Shown: positions 29,537 through 38,637 of the stretch, piece by piece
How positions within the stretch are numbered: the stretch's first letter is position 1
Layout of the letters: every line of letters starts with the position of its first letter
From: Acinetobacter sp. ANC 4648
GTDB taxonomy: Bacteria; Pseudomonadota; Gammaproteobacteria; Pseudomonadales; Moraxellaceae
Direction of reading: 5' to 3'
Length of the DNA: 64,000 bases
Assembly: GCF_002135345.1 (NCBI RefSeq)
Contig: NZ_NEGI01000005.1
Span: 62,001 to 126,000 of the forward strand
Notes under the pieces: generated by a model
Told to the model about the DNA's origin: nothing
Database searches by the model: none
The model's input: the letters and a program-made list of their open reading frames with translations, nothing else
Translations under genes and position numbers: made by a program

Positions 29537-30466
29537 ATGAATTTCCAACAACTACGGATTATCCGAGAAACAGTTCGTCAAAATTATAATTTAACCGAAG
29601 CTTCTGCTGCACTTTACACCTCACAATCTGGTGTCAGTAAACATATTAAAGATCTTGAAGATGAACTTGGTGTTCAACTGTTTGTCCGCAAAGGTAAACG
29701 TCTATTGGGTTTAACTGAACCAGGACAATCGTTGTTGAGTATCGTGGAACGTATGCTCATTGATGCCGATAATATTAAACGTCTAGCAGATGACTTTAAT
29801 AAAGTAGATGAAGGCACCTTAACGATTGCAACAACACATACTCAAGCACGTTATGTGTTACCGCCTATTGTCAATTTATTTAAAAAAGCTTTTCCGAAAG
29901 TTCACTTAATTTTACAACAAGCAAGCCCTGTTGAAATTGCCGAAATGTTATTGCTTGGGGTTGCTGATATTGGTATTGCAACCGAATCACTCACCACGCA
30001 AGATAATTTAGCTAGTGTTCCATTCTATAGCTGGAAACACAGTATTATTACCCCACAAGGTCATCCGTTAACCCAATTAGACCCGAAAGATATTAGCCTT
30101 GAGAAAATGGCTGAATATCCAATTATCACCTATCATGGTGGTTTTACTGGACGTTCTAAAATTGATAAAGCCTTTGAGGATGCTCATTTAGATGTTGATA
30201 TTGTCATGTCTGCTTTAGATGCCGATGTCATTAAAACCTATGTGGAACTTGGCATGGGGGTCGGTATTGTCAATGATGTAGCATATGATGCTGAACGCGA
30301 CCATCGCTTAAAACAAATTGCGACCGATATTTTTGGTTTAAATACAACATGGATTGCTGTACGCAAAGGCCATTTACTTCGTGGCTATGGCTATGAATTT
30401 ATTGCGCTCTGCTCCCCACAAGCAGACATTAAGGCATTAAAAAAAATCGCCTACCCTGAAGATTAA
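29537..30466 (+). CDS. cysB: LysR-type regulator of sulfur assimilation (CysB-like)
   Basis: Activator of cys genes that in other gamma-proteobacteria senses N-acetylserine and sulfide. 310 residues from the ATG at 29537, which has TGAGGT upstream. The N-terminal winged helix has MNFQQLRIIRETVRQNYNLTEASAALYTSQSGVSKHIKDLE in two matching helices. The effector domain contains TTHTQARYVLP and the late VYDA-type region. It is the last gene of the sulfate operon, so it may be autoregulated. CysB versus Cbl cannot be decided by eye. Confidence 0.88.
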   Translation: MNFQQLRIIRETVRQNYNLTEASAALYTSQSGVSKHIKDLEDELGVQLFVRKGKRLLGLTEPGQSLLSIVERMLIDADNIKRLADDFNKVDEGTLTIATTHTQARYVLPPIVNLFKKAFPKVHLILQQASPVEIAEMLLLGVADIGIATESLTTQDNLASVPFYSWKHSIITPQGHPLTQLDPKDISLEKMAEYPIITYHGGFTGRSKIDKAFEDAHLDVDIVMSALDADVIKTYVELGMGVGIVNDVAYDAERDHRLKQIATDIFGLNTTWIAVRKGHLLRGYGYEFIALCSPQADIKALKKIAYPED

Positions 30467-30480
30467 TTTTAATCTGTTAT

Positions 30481-30506
30481 AGAAAGAGGATACTCATCCT
30501 CTTTCT
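30481..30506 (+). terminator. Terminator of the sulfate operon
   Basis: AGAAAGAGGAT at 30481-30491 pairs perfectly with 30496-30506 around ACTC, 14 bases after the cysB stop. Confidence 0.88.
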
Positions 30507-30652
30507 TAGACTTTTCATTTAAAACCTTACAGAAACTGACCAACTCAATCTAACTCATTATTTTTTAAATTTTTATTGAAAAACACTGTATCTTTAAATA
30601 TCATGGCAGTATAAAAAATAAACTAATCATTACACAACCCTCAGGGAATTCC

Positions 30653-31870
30653 ATGCAAGTTTCTTCAATCGGAATGACCGTTCTTGTATTATGCCCGACT
30701 TATGTTTTTGCTGCTGCAATGGAAAGATCCGATCAATCTATTGCTGCATTTTTAGAAAAAAATAATTATTTTGAACTATCTGTAGCTAAATTAGAGGCTC
30801 AAGTATCTGGGCAAGTCCCTAAGCATGAACAACTCACACAACTTCAAGTGCATGACTTTTCAACGGGTAATTTGGTTAATGACTATTTGTTTAGTAATAT
30901 TGCTATTAAACTGCAACCACACCCCAAATACTCCATTGGTCTAATATACGATCAACCTTTAGGTATAGATCTCGCTTATGACTATAGCCCTAATTCACTA
31001 CAGGGTCGAAAAACTATAGAATCAGCAAAATTGAAATTTGAAAGTCAAAATTTAACCATGCTGACAGGTTTTCAGCCTAACCAAAATTGGAATATCTATA
31101 CTGGACTCAGCCACCAAACGCTCAAAGGCAGAATTAAACTCTATGGTTTATCGTATTCATTCCTTAGTGGATATGATGCAGAGATTGAAGAGGACTCCGC
31201 TTTAGGTTGGTTAGCTGGAGTCAGTTACCAAATTCCAGAAATTGCCTTAAAAACATCTTTAACTTATCGTTCTGCAATACAGCATCACACTCAAATCAAT
31301 GAAACGCTATCTAATCAAGCCTTAACATTCACTCCGAATGCAAGCACGACCATTCAAGCACCACAATCTCTAAATCTTGATTTTAATATAGCTTTAAATC
31401 AGAATAATTTAGCCTATAGCTCAATCAGATGGGTCAATTGGAAAGCTTATCAAATCCAACCCACTCAATTTGCTGCGATTATTAATGAAGCAGCAAGACA
31501 ATACCCAGATTTAATTCAACAATTTAACTTAATTGACTATCAAGACAATCAAATTTCTGGAAAATTAGGACTAGCACATCGTATTTCAGAGCGATGGATC
31601 TCGACCAGTGACATCTCTTGGGATTCTGGGAGTGGTAATCCTGCAACTACATTGAACCCTTCAAATGGCTTTTGGGGATTTGGACTAGGTGTATTATATA
31701 ATTTAAAAACAGATAGCTATATTGCATTTGGTCTAAAGTATTTCAGGCTTAATCAAGCTAAAGTCAGTAATTCCGCACAACCTATTACGGGAAATCAAAT
31801 CTCACCGCTGACTCACGTTCAGCAAAACAATGCCATCGCCTATGGCTTACGCATTGCACATCATTTCTAA
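30653..31870 (+). CDS. FadL/OMPP1-like outer membrane protein
   Basis: 405 residues with a signal peptide (cleavage near YVFA/AAM) and alternating beta-strand character ending in an aromatic C-terminus (RIAHHF) as outer membrane barrels do. The N-terminus, including the paired aromatic strands and the region ALGWLAGVSYQIPEIALKTS, fits the FadL/OMPP1 family of long-chain fatty acid or hydrocarbon porins. The ligand is not determined. It is a single gene that ends at a hairpin shared with carO. Confidence 0.82.
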   Translation: MQVSSIGMTVLVLCPTYVFAAAMERSDQSIAAFLEKNNYFELSVAKLEAQVSGQVPKHEQLTQLQVHDFSTGNLVNDYLFSNIAIKLQPHPKYSIGLIYDQPLGIDLAYDYSPNSLQGRKTIESAKLKFESQNLTMLTGFQPNQNWNIYTGLSHQTLKGRIKLYGLSYSFLSGYDAEIEEDSALGWLAGVSYQIPEIALKTSLTYRSAIQHHTQINETLSNQALTFTPNASTTIQAPQSLNLDFNIALNQNNLAYSSIRWVNWKAYQIQPTQFAAIINEAARQYPDLIQQFNLIDYQDNQISGKLGLAHRISERWISTSDISWDSGSGNPATTLNPSNGFWGFGLGVLYNLKTDSYIAFGLKYFRLNQAKVSNSAQPITGNQISPLTHVQQNNAIAYGLRIAHHF

Positions 31871-31882
31871 AGTCGAATATAT

Positions 31883-31908
31883 AAAAAACGAGCCGAAGCC
31901 CGTTTTTT
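31883..31908. terminator. Bidirectional terminator
   Basis: AAAAAACG at 31883-31890 pairs with CGTTTTTT at 31901-31908, with an inner GC-rich part containing one mismatch. It lies between the converging FadL-like and carO genes. Confidence 0.85.
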
Positions 31909-31924
31909 ATATTAAATTAACAAC

Positions 31925-32674
31925 TTACCAGTGATAGCTTACACCAACCTTAGCAACTGGCATCCAAGCATATTTATTCTGATTTTCAATTTTATGAGCT
32001 TCACGATCTACTGCATCTTGTGCGCTTGTAGGATTACCAACTACAGGAGATAAATTATACTGAGTAAGGTTAACATCCGGGTTACCCGTATAATAAGCAC
32101 CTATTTCGGTAAATGCGCCCCAATTTTTTGTAAATTTAGGTGCAAAGCCTAAACCGACATAAGGTGCAATTTTGTTATCGTAATTCATTTGACCACGGAC
32201 ACCACCTTCTCGGCCAGCAGTCGTCAATTGATAGTTTTTACCATCAATAGATAGAGTATTACCATTACCAATACGTTTTGCTAGATCATAATCATTGTCT
32301 AAATAAGCTACACCAGCAGCCATATATAGACCCTGTGTCCACATATTTTGACTTGCGCCCCAAGGACGAATTTCTGCATTTAAATAGGTATTATTGTTTT
32401 TCATATCCATGTCGTATTTCGTACCGTTTACAGATACGTCATCACGCCAAGAAATATCACCCCCGTTATAACCTAATGCCAAACCGACATATGGGTTTGC
32501 TGTCCAAAGTAAAGCACCACCATAACCAGTTGTACCTACTTCAGCACGCACGCCAGTTGGAATTAATTGATTTGTTTCAAATGAATTCCAGCTATTAATC
32601 ACTCGACTATCTGCCATAACTAAGCCAGAAGCAGATAGAGCTGCAGTCATTGCAAGTACTTTTAACACTTTCAT
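31925..32674 (-). CDS. carO: Carbapenem-associated outer membrane protein CarO
   Basis: Outer membrane beta-barrel of Acinetobacter; loss or disruption has been linked to carbapenem resistance in A. baumannii, and ornithine and imipenem passage have been reported. 249 residues with signal peptide MKVLKVLAMTAALSASGLVMA. Long stretches match what I recall of CarO: GTTGYGGALLW, NPYVGLALGYNGGDISW, DDVSVNGTKYD, YLNAEIRPWGAS and the C-terminal VGVSYHW. The frame is intact. The start has a GAGGAG ribosome site. Confidence 0.93.
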   Translation of the reverse strand: MKVLKVLAMTAALSASGLVMADSRVINSWNSFETNQLIPTGVRAEVGTTGYGGALLWTANPYVGLALGYNGGDISWRDDVSVNGTKYDMDMKNNNTYLNAEIRPWGASQNMWTQGLYMAAGVAYLDNDYDLAKRIGNGNTLSIDGKNYQLTTAGREGGVRGQMNYDNKIAPYVGLGFAPKFTKNWGAFTEIGAYYTGNPDVNLTQYNLSPVVGNPTSAQDAVDREAHKIENQNKYAWMPVAKVGVSYHW

Positions 32675-32977
32675 TTATATCTCCTCAAAAAAGAATTTAT
32701 TCTTTAATCATTAGTGTGTTTATTGCTCTCAAATGAATATTAATTAAAATCACCTTTAGAAAGAATAGTAAAATTGATTACTTTTTGTTATTTTTTGATA
32801 CAAATACAATTTATTTATTGCTCTATTTATCTTTACATTTAATATTATTTAGCTTTTATATTTTAATAACCTCCTTCAGTAATTCATTCATTACAATTTA
32901 CTATAAAAAATGGTTTTTTTATCTAATTTACTCACGTTTTGGTGTAGAATCTTTAAAATTTTTTTGGAAGGAAGATC
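32675..32977. other. Divergent intergenic region carO-dapD
   Basis: 303 very AT-rich bases between divergent starts. It must hold promoters for both genes. A TAGAAT box at 32945-32950 is a possible -10 for dapD. I see no RNA gene. The open frame beginning at 32785 runs into dapD in another frame and looks spurious. Confidence 0.6.
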
Positions 32978-33799
32978 ATGTCTCAGCTTTCAACGACTAT
33001 TGAACAAGCGTTCGAAAACCGTGCTAATTTTACTGCAATGGATTGCCCTGCAGAAGTTCGTCAAGCAGTACAAGAAGCTATTGCAGGCCTAGATAATGGC
33101 ACACTTCGTGTAGCAGAAAAAATTGATGGTGAATGGATTGTTCATCAATGGTTAAAGAAAGCCGTATTGTTGTCTTTTAAACTCAATGACAATAAACCGA
33201 TTGAGTCAGGCGATCTTCGTTTCTATGACAAAGTAGATACTAAATTTGCTGGTTGGACTGAAGCACAATTTAAAGCAGCTGGTGTACGTGTAGTACCACC
33301 CGCTGTTGCACGTAAAGGCAGTTTCCAAGCCAAAAATGTTGTATTGATGCCGTCTTATGTGAACATTGGTGCTTATGTTGATGAAGGCACAATGGTTGAT
33401 ACATGGGCAACTGTAGGCTCATGTGCACAAATTGGTAAAAATGTTCATCTTTCCGGCGGTGTCGGTATCGGTGGTGTTTTAGAGCCTTTACAAGCAAATC
33501 CAACCATTATTGAAGATAACTGCTTCATTGGTGCACGTTCTGAAATTGTTGAAGGCGTGATTGTTGAAGAAGGCTCTGTGATTTCAATGGGCGTATTCAT
33601 TGGCCAATCAACCAAAATCTTTGACCGTGCAACAGGTGAAATCCATTACGGACGTGTACCCGCAGGTTCAGTTGTTGTTGCTGGTAGCCTTCCTTCTAAA
33701 TGCGGTACATACAGCCTATATGCTGCTATTATTGTAAAAAAAGTAGATGCTCAAACTCGTTCTAAAACAAGCTTGAACGATCTATTACGCGAAGACTAA
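32978..33799 (+). CDS. dapD: 2,3,4,5-tetrahydropyridine-2,6-dicarboxylate N-succinyltransferase
   Basis: Succinyl-CoA-dependent step of the lysine/diaminopimelate pathway. 273 residues, the normal length. The N-terminal helical domain is followed by a left-handed parallel beta-helix of hexapeptide repeats (about 100-230) including [31 protein letters not shown]. The start has a strong GGAAGG site. It is followed by a hairpin terminator and the que genes. Confidence 0.97.
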   Translation: MSQLSTTIEQAFENRANFTAMDCPAEVRQAVQEAIAGLDNGTLRVAEKIDGEWIVHQWLKKAVLLSFKLNDNKPIESGDLRFYDKVDTKFAGWTEAQFKAAGVRVVPPAVARKGSFQAKNVVLMPSYVNIGAYVDEGTMVDTWATVGSCAQIGKNVHLSGGVGIGGVLEPLQANPTIIEDNCFIGARSEIVEGVIVEEGSVISMGVFIGQSTKIFDRATGEIHYGRVPAGSVVVAGSLPSKCGTYSLYAAIIVKKVDAQTRSKTSLNDLLRED

Positions 33800-33818
33800 T
33801 TTCTCGTATATTCATAGG

Positions 33819-33856
33819 TCTCTACGGTCAGTCATGATCGTGGAGATTTTGTTTTT
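33819..33856 (+). terminator. Terminator of dapD
   Basis: TCTCTACG at 33819-33826 pairs with CGTGGAGA at 33839-33846 (one G-T pair), followed by a T-rich run to 33856. Confidence 0.75.
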
Positions 33857-33876
33857 ATAATCTGTGGTATTTTGTT

Positions 33877-34587
33877 ATGAATTCTCTGCGCTCAAGTGCA
33901 ATCCCTGTTTCCGATCCATCTGCTGGCTTACGTATCACGGAAATATTTTATTCTTTGCAAGGAGAAGCAAATGCAGCAGGTTTACCTACCGTTTTCATTC
34001 GTTTAACAGGTTGCCCTTTACGCTGTACCTATTGTGATACGACCTATTCTTTTGAAGGTGGTGAACGTCAATCTTTAGAACAGATTATTCAGACGGCACA
34101 ACATTTTAACACCCCATATATTTGTGTGACTGGTGGTGAACCCCTTGCACAACCAAATTGCATCCCATTATTACAACAACTGTGCGATTTAGGCTGTGAT
34201 GTCTCCTTAGAAACCAGTGGTGCTTTAGATGTCTCTAAAGTAGATCCACGTGTTTCTAAAATTTTAGATTTAAAAACGCCTACTTCTGGTGAAGAAAAAC
34301 GCAATCTTTTAAGTAACTTAGATTACTTAACAGCACATGATCAGATTAAATTCGTGATTTGTAATCGTGAAGATTATGAATGGTCAAAACGTCAACTTGA
34401 AACTTATCAGTTACACCACAAAGTTAGTACCGTATGGTTCTCTCCTGCTTTTGCAGTCGAAAAAAATATGGCACGTCTTCCCGCTTTAGCGCGTGATTTA
34501 GCGCAATGGATTTTAGACGACCAACTCCCTGTCCGCTTTCAATTACAATTACATAAATTGCTTTGGAATGATGAAACAGGTCGTTAA
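33877..34587 (+). CDS. queE: 7-carboxy-7-deazaguanine synthase
   Basis: Radical SAM enzyme that contracts 6-carboxytetrahydropterin to 7-carboxy-7-deazaguanine in queuosine biosynthesis. 236 residues. Cys46, Cys50 and Cys53 (CPLRCTYC) bind the 4Fe-4S cluster. FYSLQGEANAAGLPTVFIRL and VTGGEPLAQ are family motifs. The gene is followed at 32 bases by queC, the next enzyme in the pathway. The ribosome site is weak. Confidence 0.94.
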   Translation: MNSLRSSAIPVSDPSAGLRITEIFYSLQGEANAAGLPTVFIRLTGCPLRCTYCDTTYSFEGGERQSLEQIIQTAQHFNTPYICVTGGEPLAQPNCIPLLQQLCDLGCDVSLETSGALDVSKVDPRVSKILDLKTPTSGEEKRNLLSNLDYLTAHDQIKFVICNREDYEWSKRQLETYQLHHKVSTVWFSPAFAVEKNMARLPALARDLAQWILDDQLPVRFQLQLHKLLWNDETGR

Positions 34588-34619
34588 TCCTATAATCAAA
34601 TTAATTTGGAGATATTGAT

Positions 34620-35291
34620 ATGCGCACTCGCGCCATAGTTTTATTGTCAGGTGGATTAGATTCAACAACTTGCTTAGCATGGGCTCAAGCACGTTATGAA
34701 TGTATCGCAATTAGCTTTATGTATGGTCAACGTTCTACAACTGAACTTGATGCAGCCAGAGCGCTCACCCAACGAGCTGGTGTCGAACATCGCGTCATTA
34801 ATATTGACTTGGGGAATTTAGGTGGATCAGCACTTACAGATCTCAACATAGATATACCAGAACAAGAACAGGAAGGTATTCCTGTCACTTATGTTCCTGC
34901 ACGTAACACAATTTTCTTATCTTATGCCCTTGCAGCGGCTGAGGTTTTTGGTGCTGAAGCAATTGTTATTGGCATTAATGCTGTTGATTATTCAGGATAT
35001 CCAGATTGTCGCCCTGAGTTTATTGATGCCTTTGCCACGATGGCACGCTTAGCCACAAAAGTTGGGGTTGAAGGCAAACCGCTAAAATTTGAAACACCTC
35101 TGTTACATTTATCCAAAGCGAATATAATACGCTTAGGCATAGAACATGGCGTAGACTATAGCCAAACAGTTTCATGCTATCAAGCAGATAACCAAGGACG
35201 TGCATGTGGTAAATGTGATAGCTGTCGTCTTCGTAAACAAGGTTTCTTAGATGCAGGTGTTGCAGATCCAACACGCTATATACCTCAATAA
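34620..35291 (+). CDS. queC: 7-cyano-7-deazaguanine synthase
   Basis: ATP-dependent enzyme turning 7-carboxy-7-deazaguanine into preQ0 for queuosine. 223 residues. The PP-loop is SGGLDSTT at 10-17. The zinc site is formed by the C-terminal Cys set in [37 protein letters not shown] is a conserved block. It is in operon with queE. Confidence 0.96.
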   Translation: MRTRAIVLLSGGLDSTTCLAWAQARYECIAISFMYGQRSTTELDAARALTQRAGVEHRVINIDLGNLGGSALTDLNIDIPEQEQEGIPVTYVPARNTIFLSYALAAAEVFGAEAIVIGINAVDYSGYPDCRPEFIDAFATMARLATKVGVEGKPLKFETPLLHLSKANIIRLGIEHGVDYSQTVSCYQADNQGRACGKCDSCRLRKQGFLDAGVADPTRYIPQ

Positions 35292-35303
35292 TCAGGTAAA
35301 GTT

Positions 35304-35714
35304 ATGAAAAATTTCAAATCAGGTGTTATTCTCTCTACAATATTTTCTGTGGCTGCTTTATTTGGAACAGCGACACAAGCTGCTGAATCCAACCCGATTC
35401 AAGATGCCTATAAAAGCACCAATGTTAAAGCTGCTTTAATTAATGTCTGTAAAACAGAAACAGCAAAAGGTGGCAAATTAACTGCTGCTGAAGTCAGCAA
35501 GTATTGTACTTGTGCAGTTGAGTCTGATGGCAAACTCACCAATGCACAAAAATGGGAAATTCAAAGCGCGATAAATCAAAAGAAAAGCCCTGCAAGCTTA
35601 ACTTTTGTACAACAGCAAAACAAAGCGTTGCAAGCATGTTTTGGCCCACAGTTAACCAGCAAATTACAGACTTTAACTGAAGCTGCAATTAAAGCTGCTC
35701 AAGCGAAGAAATAA
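35304..35714 (+). CDS. Small secreted Cys-containing hypothetical protein
   Basis: 136 residues with a clear signal peptide (cleavage near TQA/AES). The mature part contains four Cys (NVCKTE, KYCTCAVE, QACFG), which suggests disulfides or a metal in the periplasm, and a helical Lys/Ala-rich end. It lies 12 bases after queC and before a strong terminator, so it is probably the last gene of the que operon. I do not know its function. Confidence 0.72.
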   Translation: MKNFKSGVILSTIFSVAALFGTATQAAESNPIQDAYKSTNVKAALINVCKTETAKGGKLTAAEVSKYCTCAVESDGKLTNAQKWEIQSAINQKKSPASLTFVQQQNKALQACFGPQLTSKLQTLTEAAIKAAQAKK

Positions 35715-35726
35715 TTTTTCTGTATT

Positions 35727-35756
35727 ACAAAAAGCCTGCTTTCGCAGGCTTTTTGT
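35727..35756 (+). terminator. Terminator of the que operon
   Basis: ACAAAAAGCCTGC at 35727-35739 pairs perfectly with 35744-35756 around TTTC. Confidence 0.93.
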
Positions 35757-35777
35757 CTATCTATAAGTTGAAAAGCA

Positions 35778-36470
35778 ATGCAACACCAATGGAAAACTAA
35801 CGCCAACCATCGTAAACTTTTTGTTTCATATAGTGGTGGAAAAGACAGTACCCTTGCTTTATACCATGCCCTACAAGCTGGTGAAGTGCTCGGCTTATTG
35901 GTCATGCTTGAAGAACAAGGGGAACGCTCACGCTCCCATGCTATGTCACTTGAAATTATTCATGCTCAAGCAAATGCTATAGGCTTGCCAATCTTAATGG
36001 CACCTTCGAATTGGAGTAATTACGAAACCCAATTCTTAGATTTATTGGCTCAAGCAAAAAATCAAGGCGCTGAAGTTCTCGTCACTGGAGATTTAGACAT
36101 ACCTGAACATGGATGTTGGCATGATAAAGTCACAACACAAGCTGGACTTAAACTCAGTATGCCACTTTGGCAACGCCCACACCTTGATGTCATTAATGAA
36201 TTTATTCAATTGGGCTTCATGACCATTATCGTCACTGTAAATCTAAACCTCGGCATGAAGATTGAAGATTTAGGTAGAATCTTAACCCACGAATACATTC
36301 AAGAATTAGAACTGCGTGGCATAGATCCGTGTGGTGAAGGTGGTGAATTCCATACCACGGTAATCGATGGTCCAATTTTTAAAACTGCAATTACAGTGAA
36401 TAGAGGTGATATTCTGTATCACGAAAATTATGCCTTTTTACCACTCGAATTAGAACAGCAATCATTTTAA
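35778..36470 (+). CDS. Dph6-like ATP pyrophosphatase (annotated diphthine-ammonia ligase type)
   Basis: 230 residues with the PP-loop FVSYSGGKDSTLAL, typical of adenosine nucleotide alpha-hydrolases, and the late GIDPCGEGGEFHTTVIDGP block that defines the Dph6/MJ0570 family. In eukaryotes and archaea Dph6 amidates diphthine on EF-2. Bacteria lack diphthamide, so the bacterial role is unknown. It lies just downstream of queE-queC, another PP-loop pathway, but is separated by a terminator. The start codon ATG at 35778 has a weak site. Confidence 0.85.
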   Translation: MQHQWKTNANHRKLFVSYSGGKDSTLALYHALQAGEVLGLLVMLEEQGERSRSHAMSLEIIHAQANAIGLPILMAPSNWSNYETQFLDLLAQAKNQGAEVLVTGDLDIPEHGCWHDKVTTQAGLKLSMPLWQRPHLDVINEFIQLGFMTIIVTVNLNLGMKIEDLGRILTHEYIQELELRGIDPCGEGGEFHTTVIDGPIFKTAITVNRGDILYHENYAFLPLELEQQSF

Positions 36471-36484
36471 TTAAGGACGAGAGC

Positions 36485-36946
36485 ATGACTGAACACATCA
36501 TACTTCCACAGCAAGTTTTTCCAGCTACTACAGGTGAAATAAATCTATCAGAAGTATCCACTGATTGGTTAATTCTTTATTTTTACCCTAAAGACTCTAC
36601 TCCGGGCTGTACAACTCAAGCCGTGGGTTTTTCATGCTTGAAAGATCAATTTGATGCCCTAGATACAACAATTATAGGTGTATCACGCGACTCGGTGAAA
36701 GCTCATCAAAATTTCACTGAAAAACAATCACTCACTATTAATTTAATTAGTGATAAAGAAGAGATTTTGTGTAAACACTTTGATGTCATTAAAGAAAAAA
36801 ATATGTACGGCAAACAAGTGATGGGCATTGAGCGATCTACTTTTATCTTCTACAAAGGTCAACTGGTGAAAGAATACCGTAAGATAAAAGCAGCAGGTCA
36901 TGCTGAACAAGTACTTGAAGATTTAAAAGCTTTACAGGCAAGCTAA
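36485..36946 (+). CDS. bcp: Peroxiredoxin (Bcp/PrxQ type)
   Basis: Thiol peroxidase reducing hydrogen and organic peroxides with thioredoxin. 153 residues. The peroxidatic Cys42 lies in YPKDSTPGCTTQA, with the TxxC arrangement. The usual resolving Cys five residues later is Val here; another Cys is at 51. The start has an AAGGACGAG site 14 bases after the preceding gene, so the two may share a transcript. Confidence 0.93.
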   Translation: MTEHIILPQQVFPATTGEINLSEVSTDWLILYFYPKDSTPGCTTQAVGFSCLKDQFDALDTTIIGVSRDSVKAHQNFTEKQSLTINLISDKEEILCKHFDVIKEKNMYGKQVMGIERSTFIFYKGQLVKEYRKIKAAGHAEQVLEDLKALQAS

Positions 36947-36971
36947 GTTTCTAAACTTCACGCTCATATTT

Positions 36972-37010
36972 ATAGCGACTTTTAGTATATTACAAAGTCG
37001 CTATTTTTTT
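36972..37010. terminator. Terminator after bcp
   Basis: ATAGCGACTTT at 36972-36982 pairs perfectly with 36994-37004, followed by a T run to 37010. It overlaps the end of the opposing lysE-type gene. Confidence 0.9.
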
Positions 37011-37608
37011 ATTTCATTAAAGACAGAGCTATTACCCACATAATTATACCAATAATAAAATCTAATATTTTCCAAGATTTTGCTTGATTAAATAATGGTA
37101 AAAGTAAGCGTGCACCATAACCTAAACTATAAAAAAATATCCAAGAAGATGTAATTGCACCGAGTGCAAAATAAATTTCATAGCCAATAAATTGAGTTGA
37201 AATGGAACCCAGCAAAATCACGGTATCTAAATATACATGCGGATTTAACCATGTCAAAACCAGACAAATTGAAAGCATTTTCCAAAGATTGGACTCCTCT
37301 AAATTACGAGGAATAAGTCCTTGCTGTACTGTAAAAGCGTGATAAAAATGCTGAGCCCCATAAATGAATAAAAAAGCTGCCCCAAAATATTGGGCAATAC
37401 TCACAATCACAGGGTAACTCTGAATAATTTTAGAAAATCCAAACACGCCTAATAAAATAAGAACTGAATCAGAAAATGCACACACCAAACAAACCCAAAA
37501 TACATGCTGCCGATTCAGCCCTTGCTTAAGCACAAAAGCATTTTGTGCTCCTATTGCCAGAATAAGACTAAATCCAACCAGAAGCCCTTGTAAATACGGA
37601 TTAAACAT
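37009..37608 (-). CDS. LysE/ArgO family amino acid exporter
   Basis: 199-residue inner membrane protein with about six transmembrane helices. It exports basic amino acids (lysine or arginine) in known members. The opening LILAIGAQNAFVLKQGLNRQH is the LysE/ArgO signature, and NPHVYLDTVILLGSIS is also typical. It is divergent, across 138 bases, from a LysR regulator of the ArgP/LysG type, the usual arrangement. Lysine versus arginine cannot be assigned. Confidence 0.92.
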   Translation of the reverse strand: MFNPYLQGLLVGFSLILAIGAQNAFVLKQGLNRQHVFWVCLVCAFSDSVLILLGVFGFSKIIQSYPVIVSIAQYFGAAFLFIYGAQHFYHAFTVQQGLIPRNLEESNLWKMLSICLVLTWLNPHVYLDTVILLGSISTQFIGYEIYFALGAITSSWIFFYSLGYGARLLLPLFNQAKSWKILDFIIGIIMWVIALSLMK

Positions 37609-37746
37609 AACAGCAAGTCGAATAAAATTGATGCTGCAATTATCTATGCTCTCAGCCTAAGATGAGTATAATTAAAGAAATATCAGTATAACTAAGTTAT
37701 TTTTAGCTTTAATATCTTTCATAGATTTCCCAAGGATAGCTCTACA

Positions 37747-38637
37747 ATGCTACATAGTAAACAAAGTGAAGCTTTTTTAGCTGTAGCCGAAATGGGAAGT
37801 TTTGAGCTCGCAGCCGATAAACTCTGTATCACCGCATCAGCAGTAACTTTACGTGTCCAAAGCTTAGAAAAATCATTGGGCCATATTTTAATTATTCGCG
37901 AGCGCCCCTGCCGTGTGACCCATGCAGGACAAGACTTACTGCAATACCTTCAACACACCCGATTAATGCAACAAAGTTTAATGCAACAATTAATGGGAAA
38001 AACAGCCACTTCAGATTTCTATAAAGTGACTATCGCCAGCAATGCTGATTCTCTTGCCACATGGCTGTTACCTGCATTACAAGAAACCCTATTACAAGAA
38101 TGCATCGCGCTTGAATTAAAAATTGAAGATCAGACTCAAACTTATACTCTACTTGAAACTGGTTTGGTTAATGCTTGTATTTCAACAGAAAATCAACCAA
38201 TGAAAGGTTGTTTAGCTCAACCTTTAGGAAAGATGATTTATCGCATGGTCGCAACACCCGCGTTTTGCCAGACTTGGTTTCAGCAAGGGATCAATAGAGC
38301 AAGTTTAAAAACTGCACCTGCGGTTATTTTTAATCATAAAGATCATATTCATACTGATATGCTGTTAAAACACTATGGCCTAAAGCCAAATACTTATCCA
38401 TGCCATTACATTCCCTCATCTACAGCTTTTGTTGAAGCTATTCAACTCAGTTTAGGTTTTGGGATGTTGCCAGAATTCCAAATTGGAAATCACTTAATCA
38501 CAGGAGCTTTAATCGAAATTATTCCTGAAGCGTCCACCGAAATAATCTTATATTGGCATCATTGGAAACGCCAATCCGCTCAATTAGAACAGTTAACTTT
38601 TAATATTCTGCAAAAAGCTCAGCATATCCTAAATTAA
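37747..38637 (+). CDS. LysR-family regulator, ArgP/LysG type
   Basis: 296 residues. The N-terminal helix-turn-helix reads QSEAFLAVAEMGSFELAADKLCITASAVTLRVQSLEKSLG. Its position divergent to the LysE-type gene identifies it as the probable activator of that exporter, induced by lysine or arginine. The ATG at 37747 has a weak AGGATAG site. It overlaps the end of the nadM-like gene by four bases, tail to tail. Confidence 0.9.
   Translation: MLHSKQSEAFLAVAEMGSFELAADKLCITASAVTLRVQSLEKSLGHILIIRERPCRVTHAGQDLLQYLQHTRLMQQSLMQQLMGKTATSDFYKVTIASNADSLATWLLPALQETLLQECIALELKIEDQTQTYTLLETGLVNACISTENQPMKGCLAQPLGKMIYRMVATPAFCQTWFQQGINRASLKTAPAVIFNHKDHIHTDMLLKHYGLKPNTYPCHYIPSSTAFVEAIQLSLGFGMLPEFQIGNHLITGALIEIIPEASTEIILYWHHWKRQSAQLEQLTFNILQKAQHILN

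Noticed and set aside
32785-33003. Plus-strand 72-codon ORF before dapD
   Set aside because: Runs into dapD in another frame and has the composition of translated AT-rich noncoding DNA.
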